This document shows positions 9,595 through 19,796 of a stretch of 64,000 nt of DNA, piece by piece (position 1 is the first letter of the stretch; each line of letters begins with the position of its first letter). Origin of the DNA: Paracoccus kondratievae (GTDB lineage: Bacteria > Pseudomonadota > Alphaproteobacteria > Rhodobacterales > Rhodobacteraceae). A program made the translations under genes and the position numbers. The DNA lies in the NCBI RefSeq assembly GCF_009301415.1, contig NZ_CP045072.1:655501-719500 (forward strand), written 5' to 3'. The notes below the pieces were generated by a model that was not told where the DNA came from, ran no database searches, and saw only the letters and a list, made by a program, of their open reading frames with translations.

Positions 9595-11484
9595 TCAGGC
9601 CCATTCCCATGGCAGCGCCATCTGGCCAAGCAGCTTGGCCATAGCATCGCGGTCCACTTCGCCCGTCGTTTTGATCCGCGCGACGAGACCCCGTCTTTTG
9701 TCATCAATCACCTCGGCCACTTCGGCGGCAAGGCCCGCGCTTTTCAGCATCTCGTTGTAGACGCGCCCGATTGCGAGCTTGCGCAGGTCAGGCTTGAAAA
9801 TCTTGCCGACCGCAGTCTTGGGCAGTTCGGGCAGGATCTCGATATGTTTGGGCACCGCAGCACGTTCGTGGATGTGGCTGCGCGCGTGCTGCATCAGCTC
9901 GTCCTCTGCGACCTCGGCCCCGGCGACCAGCTCGACATAGGCGCAGGGCAGTTCGCCAGCAAAGCTGTCGGGCTGGCCGATGGCTGCGGCGGCAGCGACC
10001 TTGGGATGAGAGAGCAGCGCATCTTCGATCTCTGCCGGGTCGATATTGTGGCCGCCGCGAATGATCAGGTCCTTGGCCCGGCCAGTGATCCACAGATAGC
10101 CGTCGGCGTCCATCCGCCCCAGATCGCCCGTGCGCAGAAAGCGCCCTTCGGCAAACAGGTCGCGGTTCTTGTCGGCCTCGGTATAGGTCGAGCCCTCATA
10201 AACGCCCGGGTTGGCGATGCAGATTTCGCCGACCTCTTCGATGCCGCATTCCCGAAAGCCGCCATTCTGACGCTGCAGGATGCGGATGTGGGTATAGGGC
10301 AGGGGGATGCCGACCGAGCCGACCTTCTTGAGCCCGTCAATGGGGTTGCATGAGACAAGGCAGGTCGCCTCGGTCAGGCCGTAACCTTCGGCGATTTCGA
10401 CGCCGGTGGCGGATTTGAAACGGTTGTACAGCTCGATCGGCAGGGGTGCCGAGCCCGAGATCGCGGTGCGAAGCGACGAAACATCCGCGTTTACCGGGCG
10501 CTGCATCAGTGCCGCGATGGCAGTCGGAACGGTGATCAGGAAGGTTGCCTGCCAGCGCTCGATCAGCTTCCAGAAATTGTCAAAGACACCTTCGCCGCGA
10601 TAGCCAGCCGGTGTCGGCATCACAAGCTGAGCGCCTGACATCAGACAGGACATCAGCACCGGATAGGCCGCAAAGACGTGGAACATCGGCAGCGGGCACA
10701 TCAGCACATCGGTTTCGGTGAACAGCAGCGTGCCGCCCAGCCAGCCGTTGTAGATCATCCCCGATTGCTTGTGCTGCGCGACCTTGGGCATACCGGTGGT
10801 CCCGCCGGTGTGGAAATAGGCGGCGACCCGGTCTCCGGCAGGTTCGTCAAAGGTCAGGCGGTTGTGTTTACGCGCGCTGGCGGCAGCCTCGAAATCCAGC
10901 ACTTTGGCGTGGTGGCGCGTGGTGACCTTGGGACGCATCAAAGGCACCAGCAGGCGCTTTAACCCGGTCAGATAGCCGCGCAGATCGACCTCAAGCACCG
11001 TTTGCACATTGGGCGCTTGCGCAACGGCCGCGGCTGCTTTTTGCGCAATGTCGGATTTGGGAAAGCTTTTCAGCGTCACCAGGACCTTGGCGCCGGTTTC
11101 CCGCAGGATTGAGGCGATGTGGTCGGGCTCCAGCAGTGGGTTGATCGGGTTCACGATACCCGCAGTTGCACCGGCCAAAAGCACGATCGGCGCTTCAAGA
11201 CAGTTTGGCAGCAGATATGCCACGACGTCCGTGGGCCCGACCCCTAGTTCGCGAAACAGGTTCGCGGTTTCGGTCACACGCTCGTGCAGTTCAGTCCAGC
11301 TCAGGGTGCGCGCCGGGGCTGTCGGGTCCGAAAAAAGCTGAAAGCTAAGCGCGGGGCGTTCAGGATGACGGTCCCGGGTTTCGGTCAGCGCCTGATACAG
11401 TGTGCCCGGCAGGATGCGTTGCGCATAGGGCATCTCCGTCTCGACCGCATCGCGGTCTGCGACGCCTGCAAACCTGACCACCAT
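9595..11484 (-). CDS. Acyl-CoA synthetase (AMP-forming, ANL superfamily)
   Basis: A 629-aa adenylate-forming enzyme that activates a carboxylic acid as acyl-AMP and then as the CoA thioester. The P-loop-like A3 motif appears as FHTGGTTGMPK (about residue 223), the A5 region as GYGLTEATC, the A8 hinge as LRTGDLGRMDADGY followed by DLIIRGGHNI, and the catalytic lysine near the end as TAVGKIFK. Length is slightly above the family average because of an N-terminal extension. No CoA-dependent neighbour points to its substrate; a medium- or long-chain fatty acid is the default guess. Confidence 0.82.
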   Translation of the reverse strand: MVVRFAGVADRDAVETEMPYAQRILPGTLYQALTETRDRHPERPALSFQLFSDPTAPARTLSWTELHERVTETANLFRELGVGPTDVVAYLLPNCLEAPIVLLAGATAGIVNPINPLLEPDHIASILRETGAKVLVTLKSFPKSDIAQKAAAAVAQAPNVQTVLEVDLRGYLTGLKRLLVPLMRPKVTTRHHAKVLDFEAAASARKHNRLTFDEPAGDRVAAYFHTGGTTGMPKVAQHKQSGMIYNGWLGGTLLFTETDVLMCPLPMFHVFAAYPVLMSCLMSGAQLVMPTPAGYRGEGVFDNFWKLIERWQATFLITVPTAIAALMQRPVNADVSSLRTAISGSAPLPIELYNRFKSATGVEIAEGYGLTEATCLVSCNPIDGLKKVGSVGIPLPYTHIRILQRQNGGFRECGIEEVGEICIANPGVYEGSTYTEADKNRDLFAEGRFLRTGDLGRMDADGYLWITGRAKDLIIRGGHNIDPAEIEDALLSHPKVAAAAAIGQPDSFAGELPCAYVELVAGAEVAEDELMQHARSHIHERAAVPKHIEILPELPKTAVGKIFKPDLRKLAIGRVYNEMLKSAGLAAEVAEVIDDKRRGLVARIKTTGEVDRDAMAKLLGQMALPWEWA

Positions 11485-11629
11485 TTCTCAGACCTCCCAG
11501 TTTTCCCCCCGGGGCAGTGCCCCACTTACAGGCAGAATGGTCCAACTATCAGTATGCTGGCAAGCATTCCGCAGCGCTAATCCGGGGGGAAACGCAGCGT
11601 CGCAACCGCGCTGGCGGTGTCGGGACCCC

Positions 11630-12118
11630 TTAGTTCTGGGGGATACGCAGCGTCTGGCCGGGATAGATCTTGTCGGGATGGCTTAGCATGGGGCGGTTCG
11701 CCTCAAAGATCTCATTATAGCGGTTTGCCTTGCCCAGATATTTCTGTGCGATGGCCGACAGGGTTTCGCCCTTTTGTACGGTGTGGAACACGGGTTTGGC
11801 GGCCTGTGGTGCCGGGGTCTCGGTACCCGCGCCTTCGGCAAGCTCGACACGTGCGATGCCTTTGATGTTGCCGACCGCGAGAATCAGCTTTTCCAGCGTC
11901 TCTTGATCGCGCGCCTTGCCCGAGATCACAACCGTATCGCCCCGCAGCGTCAGGTGCACGTCCTTGGCCGTCAGCCCCAGTGAGGCAAGCTCAGCCTTGA
12001 GCGCCGCCACTTTGCGGTCGGTGTCGCTTTGCGCGGGCTGCGAGGGGGCCTCTTGTGCCTCTGCCTCTGACCCGAACAGCGACTTGCCGGCATCCTTCAC
12101 GAAATCCCAGATCGCCAT
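11630..12118 (-). CDS. kbp: BON-LysM protein, Kbp (YgaU)-like potassium-binding protein
   Basis: A 162-aa protein with the layout of E. coli Kbp/YgaU: an N-terminal FVKDAGKSLF helix, a BON domain (about residues 35-95, containing ILAVGNIKGIARV) and a C-terminal LysM domain (about 110-160, ending YPGQTLRIP). In E. coli this cytoplasmic protein binds K+ and helps growth in high potassium. The near-identical motif order makes the assignment fairly secure; K+ binding here is inferred. An alanine/glutamine-rich linker (residues 18-34) is longer than in E. coli. Confidence 0.82.
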   Translation of the reverse strand: MAIWDFVKDAGKSLFGSEAEAQEAPSQPAQSDTDRKVAALKAELASLGLTAKDVHLTLRGDTVVISGKARDQETLEKLILAVGNIKGIARVELAEGAGTETPAPQAAKPVFHTVQKGETLSAIAQKYLGKANRYNEIFEANRPMLSHPDKIYPGQTLRIPQN

Positions 12119-12249
12119 GAGATATTCCTTTCCAACTGCATTCTAGCGGCAACGTTTTGCCGAAGCCACGGTTCCAGAGAAATTTAGGCAACCTCAGGTT
12201 GAACGTCCCGGCTGCGTTTCGTAAATTGCAGCAGTTCAAAGGGTGCCAG

Positions 12250-12783
12250 ATGTTGAAAATTTCACGTAAGATTATGTCTTTGCTTGTTTTTCTACCCGCC
12301 ATGACGGCTCCTGCCGTTGCGGGGGAGGCTGGGCCCGTACCCGCCAAACCTGCAGAGGCCAGGGCCGGGCAGGTCACCTGCTATGAAACGTCGGTGCAGG
12401 AAAATCAGGCAGCTGCCAGTGCGACCAACGCATTGCGCAAAGCCCGCGGGTTGTCCTCGCTGCAGCCCAACCGCGATCTGGCCGTCGCTGCCGCCCGCCA
12501 CGCCTGCGACATGGCCCGGCGCGGTCAGATGACGCATCGCGGCAGTGCGACCTCGGGGCCGATGCAGCGGTTGAAGAAAGAAGGGTACAGGCCCCGCATT
12601 GCCGCCGAAAACATCGCTGCCGGCCCCTGGGGGCAAGAGCAGGTTTTGGCAGCATGGTCACAATCGCCAGGGCACCTCGCCAATATCCTGCTGCCGCAGG
12701 TTAGGCATTACGGTATCGGCCGGGCGGTCGGGCCGGATGGCAAGACCGTGTATTGGGCGGCGGTTTTTAGCGCACCACGTTGA
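12250..12783 (+). CDS. Secreted CAP-domain (SCP/PR1-like) protein
   Basis: A 177-aa protein with an N-terminal signal peptide (residues 1-24, ending PAVAGEA) and a CAP domain. CAP motifs are visible: RDLAVAAARHACDMARRGQMTHRGS with the conserved acidic/His pair, AAENIAAG, and the C-terminal ILLPQVRHYGIG. Bacterial YkwD-type CAP proteins are extracytoplasmic and mostly of unknown function. The ATG at 12250 is preferred because it starts the signal peptide and has GGG upstream; the earlier in-frame start (12157) would hide the signal. It is divergent from the kbp-like gene. Confidence 0.78.
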   Translation: MLKISRKIMSLLVFLPAMTAPAVAGEAGPVPAKPAEARAGQVTCYETSVQENQAAASATNALRKARGLSSLQPNRDLAVAAARHACDMARRGQMTHRGSATSGPMQRLKKEGYRPRIAAENIAAGPWGQEQVLAAWSQSPGHLANILLPQVRHYGIGRAVGPDGKTVYWAAVFSAPR

Positions 12784-12876
12784 GCAGCGCGCTACGCTGG
12801 CCGGTCGCAATGATGGACGCCCGCATACCCTGAAGGCGTCGCGGGCGTCAGTTGCGATTTGCTTTGGGTGGCGGGT

Positions 12877-14697
12877 TTAACCGGCCCCTGTTTCGGCTTC
12901 TGCGGGTGTCTCTTCGTCCGCTGGACCTGCGGTGAACTGCAGCCGCGCCAGTCGGGCGTATAACCCTCCCTCGGCGACCAGTTCATCATGTCGGCCCTGT
13001 GCCACCACCCGGCCGCCGTCAAAGACAACGATACGGTCGGCCTTTTTCACTGTTGCCAGACGGTGGGCCACGATGATCGTGGTGCGCGAACGGGACAGTT
13101 CATCGACCGCATGTTGGACCAGCAGTTCTGATTCGGCGTCCAGGGCCGAGGTCGCCTCATCCAGCAGCAGGATCGGCGCATCGCGCAGGATGGCGCGGGC
13201 AATGGCAATGCGCTGCTTTTGCCCGCCTGACAGCATCACGCCGCGTTCGCCGACATAGCTGTCATAGCCTTCGGGCAGCACGCGCAGAAAATCGTCGGCA
13301 TGGGCTGCGCGGGCCGCAGCCTCGACCTCGGCATCCGAGGCATCGGGGCGGCCAAAACGAATGTTCTCGCGGGCGGTAGCGGCAAAGATCACCGGGTCTT
13401 GTGGCACCAGCGCGATGGACTGACGGAAATCGGCACGGGCCATATCGCGCAGATCAATGCCGTCGATCAGCACCCGTCCCGCATCAGGGTCCCAGAACCG
13501 TAAAAGCAGCTGGATCACGGTGGTCTTGCCCGCCCCAGAGGGGCCTACCAGCGCAACCGTCTCACCCGGGCGGATGTCCAGCGTCACGCCGTCCAAAGCC
13601 GAGCGGTCGGGGCGCGAGGGGTAATGGAAGGTGACGTCATCGAACCGGATCGCGCCCTTGACTGGCTGGGGCAGGGTGACCGGATCGGCAGGATCGCTCA
13701 GCGTGTCTTCGGCGGTCAGCAGTTCGCTCAGCCGCTCGGTCGCGCCGGCAGCACGTTGCAGCTCACCCCAGATCTCGGAAAGAGCGCCTACGGCCCCGGC
13801 GACCAGAACGGCGTAGATGACGAATTGCACCAGTTGGCCAACGGTCATCACCTCTAGCCGCACATCGCGGGCGCCGATCCACAGAACGCCAAGCACGCCC
13901 GAGAAGGCGAGGAAGATCACGATCATTGTCATCGCCGTGCGCGTCCGCACCCGGTTCATGGCCGAGTCATAGGCGCGCTCGGTCACCTCGTTGAAACGTG
14001 CGCGGGTCGGGCCTTCATGGGTAAAGGCCTGCACGGTCTGTGCCGAAAGCAGAACCTCGGAGGCCGCGCCTGATGATTGGGCGATCCAGTCCTGATTTTC
14101 GCGCGACAGTTTGCGCAGCCGCCGGCCCAGCACGACGATGGGCACGACCACCAGCGGCACCAACAGCAATACGAGACCCGACAGTTTGGCCGAGGTCCAG
14201 ACCAGCATCGCCACGCCACCGATCAGCAGCAGGATGTTGCGCAGCGCGATTGGCACCGATGAGCCGATGACCGATTGAATCAGCGTCGTGTCGGTGGTGA
14301 TGCGGCTGATAATCTCGCCGGTCAGGACCCGTTCGTAGAACGCGGGGCTCAGCCCGATGACGCGCTGAAAAACTGCCTTGCGGATATCGGCGACGACCCG
14401 TTCACCCAGCCGGGTGACAAGAAAGTAGCGCATCCCCGTCCCGATAGCGAGCAGCACGACGATGATCATCGCGGCGCCGAAATACTGGTCGAGCATGCCT
14501 GCGCCGCCGTCAAACCCATCGACCACCCGGCGCACGGCCAGCGGCAGGATCAGGCTGATCGTCGCCGTCAGCGTCAGCGCGCCAAGGGCGGCCGCGACCA
14601 GCCCGCGATAGGGGCACAGGAAAGGGCCAAGCGCCCTGAGTGCGCTGATGCGTTTCGTCGTCGGACGGTCCGCGATGGGTTTGGGTCCGCGTGCCAT
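12877..14697 (-). CDS. ABC exporter half-transporter (fused permease and ATPase)
   Basis: A 606-aa protein with six N-terminal membrane helices (about residues 30-320) fused to an ATPase domain with Walker A GPSGAGKTT, signature LSGGQKQRI and Walker B ILLLDEATSALD. This is the MsbA/ABCB-type half-transporter layout, expected to work as a homodimer moving lipids, peptides or drugs outward. Its place upstream of the EVE-YciI-gpsA-tsaD minus-strand set looks conserved in relatives as I remember them, but the substrate is not indicated. Confidence 0.85.
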   Translation of the reverse strand: MARGPKPIADRPTTKRISALRALGPFLCPYRGLVAAALGALTLTATISLILPLAVRRVVDGFDGGAGMLDQYFGAAMIIVVLLAIGTGMRYFLVTRLGERVVADIRKAVFQRVIGLSPAFYERVLTGEIISRITTDTTLIQSVIGSSVPIALRNILLLIGGVAMLVWTSAKLSGLVLLLVPLVVVPIVVLGRRLRKLSRENQDWIAQSSGAASEVLLSAQTVQAFTHEGPTRARFNEVTERAYDSAMNRVRTRTAMTMIVIFLAFSGVLGVLWIGARDVRLEVMTVGQLVQFVIYAVLVAGAVGALSEIWGELQRAAGATERLSELLTAEDTLSDPADPVTLPQPVKGAIRFDDVTFHYPSRPDRSALDGVTLDIRPGETVALVGPSGAGKTTVIQLLLRFWDPDAGRVLIDGIDLRDMARADFRQSIALVPQDPVIFAATARENIRFGRPDASDAEVEAAARAAHADDFLRVLPEGYDSYVGERGVMLSGGQKQRIAIARAILRDAPILLLDEATSALDAESELLVQHAVDELSRSRTTIIVAHRLATVKKADRIVVFDGGRVVAQGRHDELVAEGGLYARLARLQFTAGPADEETPAEAETGAG

Positions 14698-14739
14698 GTC
14701 TTCTCCCCTCGGGCGCCCCGATGGTGCCTTGCGTGATGT

Positions 14740-15165
14740 TCAGAGTGTCCGGGTGCCGCCCGCGAGTTCCAGAATGACCTGCCATTCCGCGTCCGAAACA
14801 GGCTGCACAGAGAGGCGCGAGTTGTTGACCAGCACCATATCCTTGAGCCTCGGCTCGGTCTTGGCCATGTCCAGCGAGATGGGCCGCTCAAGCCAGGCGA
14901 CGGCGCGGACATCCACACATTCCCATTTCGGATCGTCTGCGGTCGAGTCGGGATGGGCCTCGGTCACCACCTCGCAGATGCCGACGATTTCTTTGCCGAC
15001 GTTCGAGTGATAGAAAAAGCCGCGTTCGCCCTTTTTCATGGTGCGCATGTTGTTGCGGGCCTGATAGTTGCGCACGCCGTCCCACTCTTCGCCCTTTTCG
15101 CCCCGGGCGATCAGGTCGTCAAAGCTGAACACGTCCGGCTCGGATTTGAACAGCCAGTATGCCAT
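14740..15165 (-). CDS. EVE-domain protein
   Basis: A 141-aa small PUA-like protein of the EVE (thymocyte nuclear protein 1) family, which binds modified bases. Visible signatures are the N-terminal YWLFKSEPDVFSFDDL and WDGVRNYQARNNM, and the central FFYHSN. The ATG at 15163-15165 overlaps the YciI stop by one base (TGATG), which sets the start; the longer frame upstream is read-through of that gene. Its function in bacteria is unsettled. Confidence 0.85.
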   Translation of the reverse strand: MAYWLFKSEPDVFSFDDLIARGEKGEEWDGVRNYQARNNMRTMKKGERGFFYHSNVGKEIVGICEVVTEAHPDSTADDPKWECVDVRAVAWLERPISLDMAKTEPRLKDMVLVNNSRLSVQPVSDAEWQVILELAGGTRTL

Positions 15166-15440
15166 CAGCCGATCACCTTCTTCCACTCGATCACCTCGAC
15201 CGAGGCAAACAGGTCTGCCGCTTTGTAGGGATCCCGGGCGGCCCATTCCTTGACCTGCGTCAACTCGTCAGCCTCAACCACCAGCAGCGAGCCGCGCATC
15301 TCACCATTTTCGATCAGCGGGCCGGCCATTTGCAGGCCGGGCTGTTCCTTCAGGAATGCCAGATGATTTTCGCGGGTATCGAGACGGGTTTGCAGCTTGC
15401 CGGGATGGTCGCGGCAGATCACGGCGAAAAGGGGCATCAT
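15165..15440 (-). CDS. YciI-like protein
   Basis: A 91-aa protein of the YciI family, a ferredoxin-like fold with a conserved His/Asp pair, here HL in TRENHLAFL and the central [11 protein letters not shown]. It is flanked by overlaps on both sides: four bases with the end of gpsA and one base with the start of the EVE gene. The gene order tsaD-gpsA-YciI-EVE is therefore a single tightly coupled operon. Biochemical role unknown. Confidence 0.85.
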   Translation of the reverse strand: MMPLFAVICRDHPGKLQTRLDTRENHLAFLKEQPGLQMAGPLIENGEMRGSLLVVEADELTQVKEWAARDPYKAADLFASVEVIEWKKVIG

Positions 15441-16381
15441 TCCTCCTTCAGGGGGCGTTTGAGCAGAAAATCCAGCGCATGTTCCATGACGATACTGCCC
15501 TGGGCAAGACCGGCGACCAGATTCGAGATCGGCATCTCGATCCCCAACCCCTCGGCCAGACGCGAAACGGCACGGGCGGTGGCAGCACCTTCGACAGTGG
15601 TGCCGGGCGCGAACTCGCTGCCCGCGCCAAGGGCCAACCCATAGCGAAAGTTGCGCGACTGCTCCGAGGTGCAGGTCAGCACCAGATCGCCAAGCCCTGA
15701 AAGCCCGCCCAGCGTTTCGGGCCTTGCGCCCAGCGTTACGGCCAGCCGCGTCATCTCGGCAAAGCCGCGCGTGACAATGCTTGCCCTTGCGCTGTCGCCG
15801 TAGCCGGCGCCGATCGCAGCCCCTGCGGCGATGGCGATGACGTTTTTCAGCGCCCCGCCCAGTTCGGCCCCGGTTACATCGGTCGTGCGGTAAAGCCGCA
15901 GCGAGGCGGTCGAAAGCTGGCGCTGTAAAATCTCGGCGGCGGCAGCATCGGCACAGGCGAGTGTCAGCGCGGTCGGTAAACCACGGGCGATATCGGCGGC
16001 AAAGCTTGGTCCGGTCAACACCGCTACGGTCGCATGCGGGCAGGCGGAAGCGATCAGTGCCGAAGGACCGGTCAGCGTAGTCAGGTCGATCCCCTTGGCG
16101 CAGCTGACCAGATTACGGCGATCAAGCCGCGCGCCATGGTCCGTCAGAAAACCACCCAGCGATTGCGCGGGCAGGGCAAGCAGGACGGTGGGGGCAGTGA
16201 TATCCTTAAGCTCTTTTGTGACGATCAGGCTGGCGGGAAGGGGCACGCCCGGCAGGCGCGGGTTTTCACCAGCAGCGGCCCAGCCGGTTTCGCGCCCCCA
16301 AAGCGTAACGGGTCCTTTGGCCGCCAGGGATACTGCCAGCGCGGTGCCGAATGCGCCTGATCCGATGACTGCGACGCTCAT
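15437..16381 (-). CDS. gpsA: Glycerol-3-phosphate dehydrogenase [NAD(P)+]
   Basis: A 314-aa cytosolic enzyme that reduces dihydroxyacetone phosphate to sn-glycerol-3-phosphate for phospholipid synthesis. The Rossmann motif [10 protein letters not shown] is at residues 7-16, the catalytic lysine region is [13 protein letters not shown] (about residue 180), and the C-terminal region contains GLGDLVLTC. The ATG at 16381 overlaps the tsaD stop (ATGA) and begins at the Rossmann strand; the longer upstream frame belongs to tsaD's end. Confidence 0.93.
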   Translation of the reverse strand: MSVAVIGSGAFGTALAVSLAAKGPVTLWGRETGWAAAGENPRLPGVPLPASLIVTKELKDITAPTVLLALPAQSLGGFLTDHGARLDRRNLVSCAKGIDLTTLTGPSALIASACPHATVAVLTGPSFAADIARGLPTALTLACADAAAAEILQRQLSTASLRLYRTTDVTGAELGGALKNVIAIAAGAAIGAGYGDSARASIVTRGFAEMTRLAVTLGARPETLGGLSGLGDLVLTCTSEQSRNFRYGLALGAGSEFAPGTTVEGAATARAVSRLAEGLGIEMPISNLVAGLAQGSIVMEHALDFLLKRPLKEE

Positions 16382-17448
16382 GCCTTGGCTCCGCGCTTGC
16401 CAGCACCAAGCATCGGGGCGGCGCGCTGGTCCAGCGGCCATCGCGGGCGGGCGGCCAGATCCATGCCGTCACGCCGGCCAGCAAGGTAGCTCTCGATCCC
16501 GGCCCAGGCGATCATTGCGGCATTGTCTGTGCAAAGCTGCAGGGGCGGCGCAAGAAAGGTCGCGCCGGCTTCGGCCGCGACGGTTTGCAGCGCGGTGCGC
16601 AGGCTTTGGTTAGCCGCGACACCTCCGGCCACGGCCAGCGCAGGTGCTGGTGCCAGGGCCAGGGCGCGACGGGTCTTTTCGGCCAGCACATCGGCCACGA
16701 CCGCCTCAAAGCTGGCGCAAAGATCGGCGCGGTCCTGTTCGTGCAGCCCGCCTTGCGCCGCTGCCAGCGCGTCACGTTGGCGCAGCACCGCCGTCTTTAG
16801 CCCCGAAAAGCTAAGATCGCACCCCGGCCGGTCAAGCAGCGGTCGCGGCAGGGCAAAGCGGCGCGGATCACCCGCGCGCGCCGCTGCCTCGACTGCGGGG
16901 CCGCCCGGTTGGGGCAGGCCCAAAAGCTTGGCAACCTTGTCAAAGGCCTCGCCGGGGGCGTCGTCGATGGTTCCACCCAGCCGGGTAAACTGTTCTGGCC
17001 CCGCGACCGAGAGGAACTGGCAATGCCCGCCCGAAACCAGCAGCATCAGATAAGGATAACCGATGCCGTCGGTCAGGCGTGGGGTCAGCGCGTGGCCGGC
17101 CAGATGATTGACCCCGATCAGCGGCAGGCCACTCCCCGCCGCCAGCCCTTTGGCAAGCATGACGCCCGAAAGCACGCCGCCAATCAGCCCGGGCCCGGCG
17201 GTAACGGCGATCCCGTCCAGGTCGGACAGGCGCAGGCCCGCCTTGCGCAGGGCCTCTTCGACGCAGATATCCAGTTTCTCGGCATGGGCGCGGGCGGCGA
17301 TTTCCGGCACCACGCCGCCGAAATCGGCATGCAGCGATGTCTGCCCGGCCACGACCGAGGCAAGGATCGTGCGATCCTCGCGCACCACCGCCGCCGCAGT
17401 GTCGTCGCAGCTGCTCTCGATGCCCAGAAAGGTCAGTCCCATGCTCAT
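16378..17448 (-). CDS. tsaD: tRNA N6-adenosine threonylcarbamoyltransferase TsaD
   Basis: A 356-aa ASKHA-fold enzyme that transfers threonylcarbamoyl to A37 of ANN-decoding tRNAs. The N-terminus reads [16 protein letters not shown], the metal-binding HXXXH motif is NHLAGHAL (about residue 114), and the nucleotide site has [10 protein letters not shown] second in-frame ATG two codons downstream (17442) is an equally good start. It heads the minus-strand set and is divergent from hemD. Confidence 0.93.
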   Translation of the reverse strand: MSMGLTFLGIESSCDDTAAAVVREDRTILASVVAGQTSLHADFGGVVPEIAARAHAEKLDICVEEALRKAGLRLSDLDGIAVTAGPGLIGGVLSGVMLAKGLAAGSGLPLIGVNHLAGHALTPRLTDGIGYPYLMLLVSGGHCQFLSVAGPEQFTRLGGTIDDAPGEAFDKVAKLLGLPQPGGPAVEAAARAGDPRRFALPRPLLDRPGCDLSFSGLKTAVLRQRDALAAAQGGLHEQDRADLCASFEAVVADVLAEKTRRALALAPAPALAVAGGVAANQSLRTALQTVAAEAGATFLAPPLQLCTDNAAMIAWAGIESYLAGRRDGMDLAARPRWPLDQRAAPMLGAGKRGAKA

Positions 17449-17512
17449 CCTTGTTTGCGCGCCGCCCAGGGCCTAGGCAGAGGGGAAGTAGCATCTTGCC
17501 CGAGCGATTGCC

Positions 17513-18220
17513 ATGCCGTCCAACCCCCAGCCTATCCTGCTTTTGACCCGGCCCGAGCCTGCTTCGCGGCGATTTGCCGCAGAGTTTGATCTGCCGGGTG
17601 TCAGGTTGGTGATCTCACCCGTGCTGCGCATCATACCGGTCGCGCATGATGCGGTGCGGTTAAGTGCTGCGCGGGGACTGGTCTTTACCTCGGTCAACGC
17701 GGTCCCCGCGGCAGGGCCGGGACGCGGGCGGCCCGCGATCTGCGTCGGGCCTGCCACGGCCGAGGCCGCGCAGGCAGCGGGCTATGAAGTAACCGTCGGG
17801 CCTGGGGACGCCGAGCGGATGATGCCGCTGCTGAAAGGTCTGGATGACGGCTGGCTGCATCCCCACGGCACCCATGTCGCCCGCAGATTGCCGGTGCCGG
17901 GCATGGTCGTCTATGATCAGGCGCCCGAGCGGCTGAACGCCGAGGCAAAAGAGGTGCTTGCCGGGTCAGCGCCGGTGCTTTTGCCGCTATTTTCGCCACG
18001 TTCGGCGCGGCTTTTATCGCCGCAGGCTGAGGATGCGCAGGCCCCGTTGTGGCTGGCCCCGATCAGCGCGGCGGCGCGGGGTGCGTGGCTGGGGCCGGCG
18101 AGTCGCATCGAACTTGCCCCGACCCCCGATGCCGACGGGATCTGCTATGCCCTCTCGCGTCTGCTTGCGACGGAACAATCCGCGCGAGGGCGGGTTGAGG
18201 CCCCACGTCCCGGCGACTAG
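17513..18220 (+). CDS. hemD: Uroporphyrinogen-III synthase
   Basis: A 235-aa protein with the two-domain HemD pattern: an N-terminal LLTRPEPASRRFAAEF and a hinge GPATAEAAQAAGYEV. HemD converts hydroxymethylbilane to uroporphyrinogen III. HemD proteins diverge strongly, so placement matters: it is followed at once by a mitofilin-like gene and hemY, a tetrapyrrole cluster known from alphaproteobacteria. hemC is not in the window. The divergent neighbour is tsaD, with about 60 bases between. Confidence 0.82.
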   Translation: MPSNPQPILLLTRPEPASRRFAAEFDLPGVRLVISPVLRIIPVAHDAVRLSAARGLVFTSVNAVPAAGPGRGRPAICVGPATAEAAQAAGYEVTVGPGDAERMMPLLKGLDDGWLHPHGTHVARRLPVPGMVVYDQAPERLNAEAKEVLAGSAPVLLPLFSPRSARLLSPQAEDAQAPLWLAPISAAARGAWLGPASRIELAPTPDADGICYALSRLLATEQSARGRVEAPRPGD

Positions 18221-18316
18221 ACTGCCTGCCGGAGCCAGGCATGATCGCAGGTGCAGGACGGCGGGACCATAGCCCCCCGCAGCGGGCCGCGATGTGAAAG
18301 GGAACGGGGAAGAGTT

Positions 18317-19786
18317 GTGAAAAAGCCAGAGATCAATTCCAGCGAAAACAAGGCAAGCCCCGGAAAAGACGGAAAGAAAAAGGCAGTTTCGGGCGCGGCT
18401 ATCGACAGCCGCCCGGTCAGCTCGGGCGAGGGGGCCTCGGCAGCAGCGGTTGAATCCAAGCCGCCGGTCGAATCAGTGCTGGTTGGTAAAGGCGGTTCTT
18501 TGGCTGCTGCGGCGCTCAAACCCGATGCGGGAAAGACGGCAGCCGAATCGAAACCGGCCGCCCCCAAGCCTGCCGAAGCGCCTTCGCCCACCACCTTTGA
18601 GCCAGTTCCGGCAAAATCAACCGCCCCCTCTGGACCAGCAAAGGTCGAAACCCGCGTGGTTGAGGTGCGCAAGGGCGGTTTCGTGCCTACCTTTGTCGGC
18701 GGTGTCGTCGCTGCCGGTCTTGGCGCTGCGGCGGCATGGTGGGCGATCCCGCATCTGCCCCCGGCGTGGCAGCCCGGCGCAAGCGAATCCGCCCCGACCG
18801 AGGCACAGATTGCCGCCGCCCGCGAGGCTGGTATTGAGGCCGCCCGGGCAGAAATCCAAACTCAGGCCGAAGCTTTTGCCACCCGCGCTGCCGATGCGGG
18901 CGCGGATGCGGCACGGCAGGCTTTGGCCGACGCTCCGCAGCAGCAGGGTGGCGATGCCGAGGCCCTGTCGGCGCTGGAGCAAAAGCTGGCAGTGCTGGAA
19001 AAATCGCTGGCTGATCTGAATGCCCGACCTGTTGTCGCCCCGGTGGTGTCTGGCGAAAACAGTGACGAGTTGCAGCAGCTTCTGAATGAACTGACCGCTA
19101 AGCTGACGGCGCAGCAGCAACGCATTGATGAGCTTGCCTCACGCGGGGCTGGCGGCGGCGCGACCGCCGAGCAGATGCAGAGCTTTGCCGCGCAAGCCGA
19201 GGCGCTGCGCAACCAGATCGCTGCCACCGCCGAAGAGGCGGAGCGGCGCATCGCTGCGGCTGAGGCCCAGGCCGCCGATCTTCAAAGCAATGCCGAGGCC
19301 GCGAACCGTCGCGCTCAGGCCGCTACGGCTGCCGCTGCATTGCGCGTCGCGATCGAGACTGGTGGTCAACGCGATCAGGCGCTTGCCGGTCTGCGCGCGG
19401 CTGGGGTCGAGCCTCCGGCAGTGCTGACCGGGGATGTGCCGACTCTTGACCAATTGCGCGCAAACTTTCCCGCCGCCGCGCGTGAGGGGCTGGCCGCTGC
19501 GCTGCAAGAGGTGCAAGGCAGCAATGGCGCGCTGGGGATGATCGGTGATTTCTTGCGGGTGCAGACTGGCGCGCGTTCGGTCGAGCCGCGCGAAGGCAAC
19601 GATCCCGACGCCATCCTGTCACGTGCCGATGCTGCTGTGAAAGCCGGCGATATCAAGGGTGCGCTGGAAGAAATCGCCAGCCTGCCCCAATCGGGGCAGC
19701 AGGCGATGGCGGACTGGACCGCCTCGGCCGGGCTGTGGATCGAAGCTAATGCCGCGCTGGCCGCTTTGGCCGCGGGCAGCATGTAA
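18317..19786 (+). CDS. Mitofilin (Mic60)-like inner membrane protein
   Basis: A 489-aa protein with a low-complexity Lys/Ala/Pro-rich cytoplasmic start (residues 1-115), one membrane helix (about 122-144), a long Ala/Gln/Glu-rich coiled coil (about 150-345) and a C-terminal domain with helical repeats ending in a mitofilin-like signature region. Alphaproteobacterial Mic60 homologues sit in the heme cluster and shape intracytoplasmic or crista-like membranes. The start is chosen at GTG 18317 because GGGGAAGAG precedes it; the frame is open back to 18251. The hemD-mic60-hemY order supports the call more than raw similarity, since coiled coils dominate. Confidence 0.75.
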   Translation: MKKPEINSSENKASPGKDGKKKAVSGAAIDSRPVSSGEGASAAAVESKPPVESVLVGKGGSLAAAALKPDAGKTAAESKPAAPKPAEAPSPTTFEPVPAKSTAPSGPAKVETRVVEVRKGGFVPTFVGGVVAAGLGAAAAWWAIPHLPPAWQPGASESAPTEAQIAAAREAGIEAARAEIQTQAEAFATRAADAGADAARQALADAPQQQGGDAEALSALEQKLAVLEKSLADLNARPVVAPVVSGENSDELQQLLNELTAKLTAQQQRIDELASRGAGGGATAEQMQSFAAQAEALRNQIAATAEEAERRIAAAEAQAADLQSNAEAANRRAQAATAAAALRVAIETGGQRDQALAGLRAAGVEPPAVLTGDVPTLDQLRANFPAAAREGLAAALQEVQGSNGALGMIGDFLRVQTGARSVEPREGNDPDAILSRADAAVKAGDIKGALEEIASLPQSGQQAMADWTASAGLWIEANAALAALAAGSM

Positions 19787-19796
19787 GGGGCGCGCC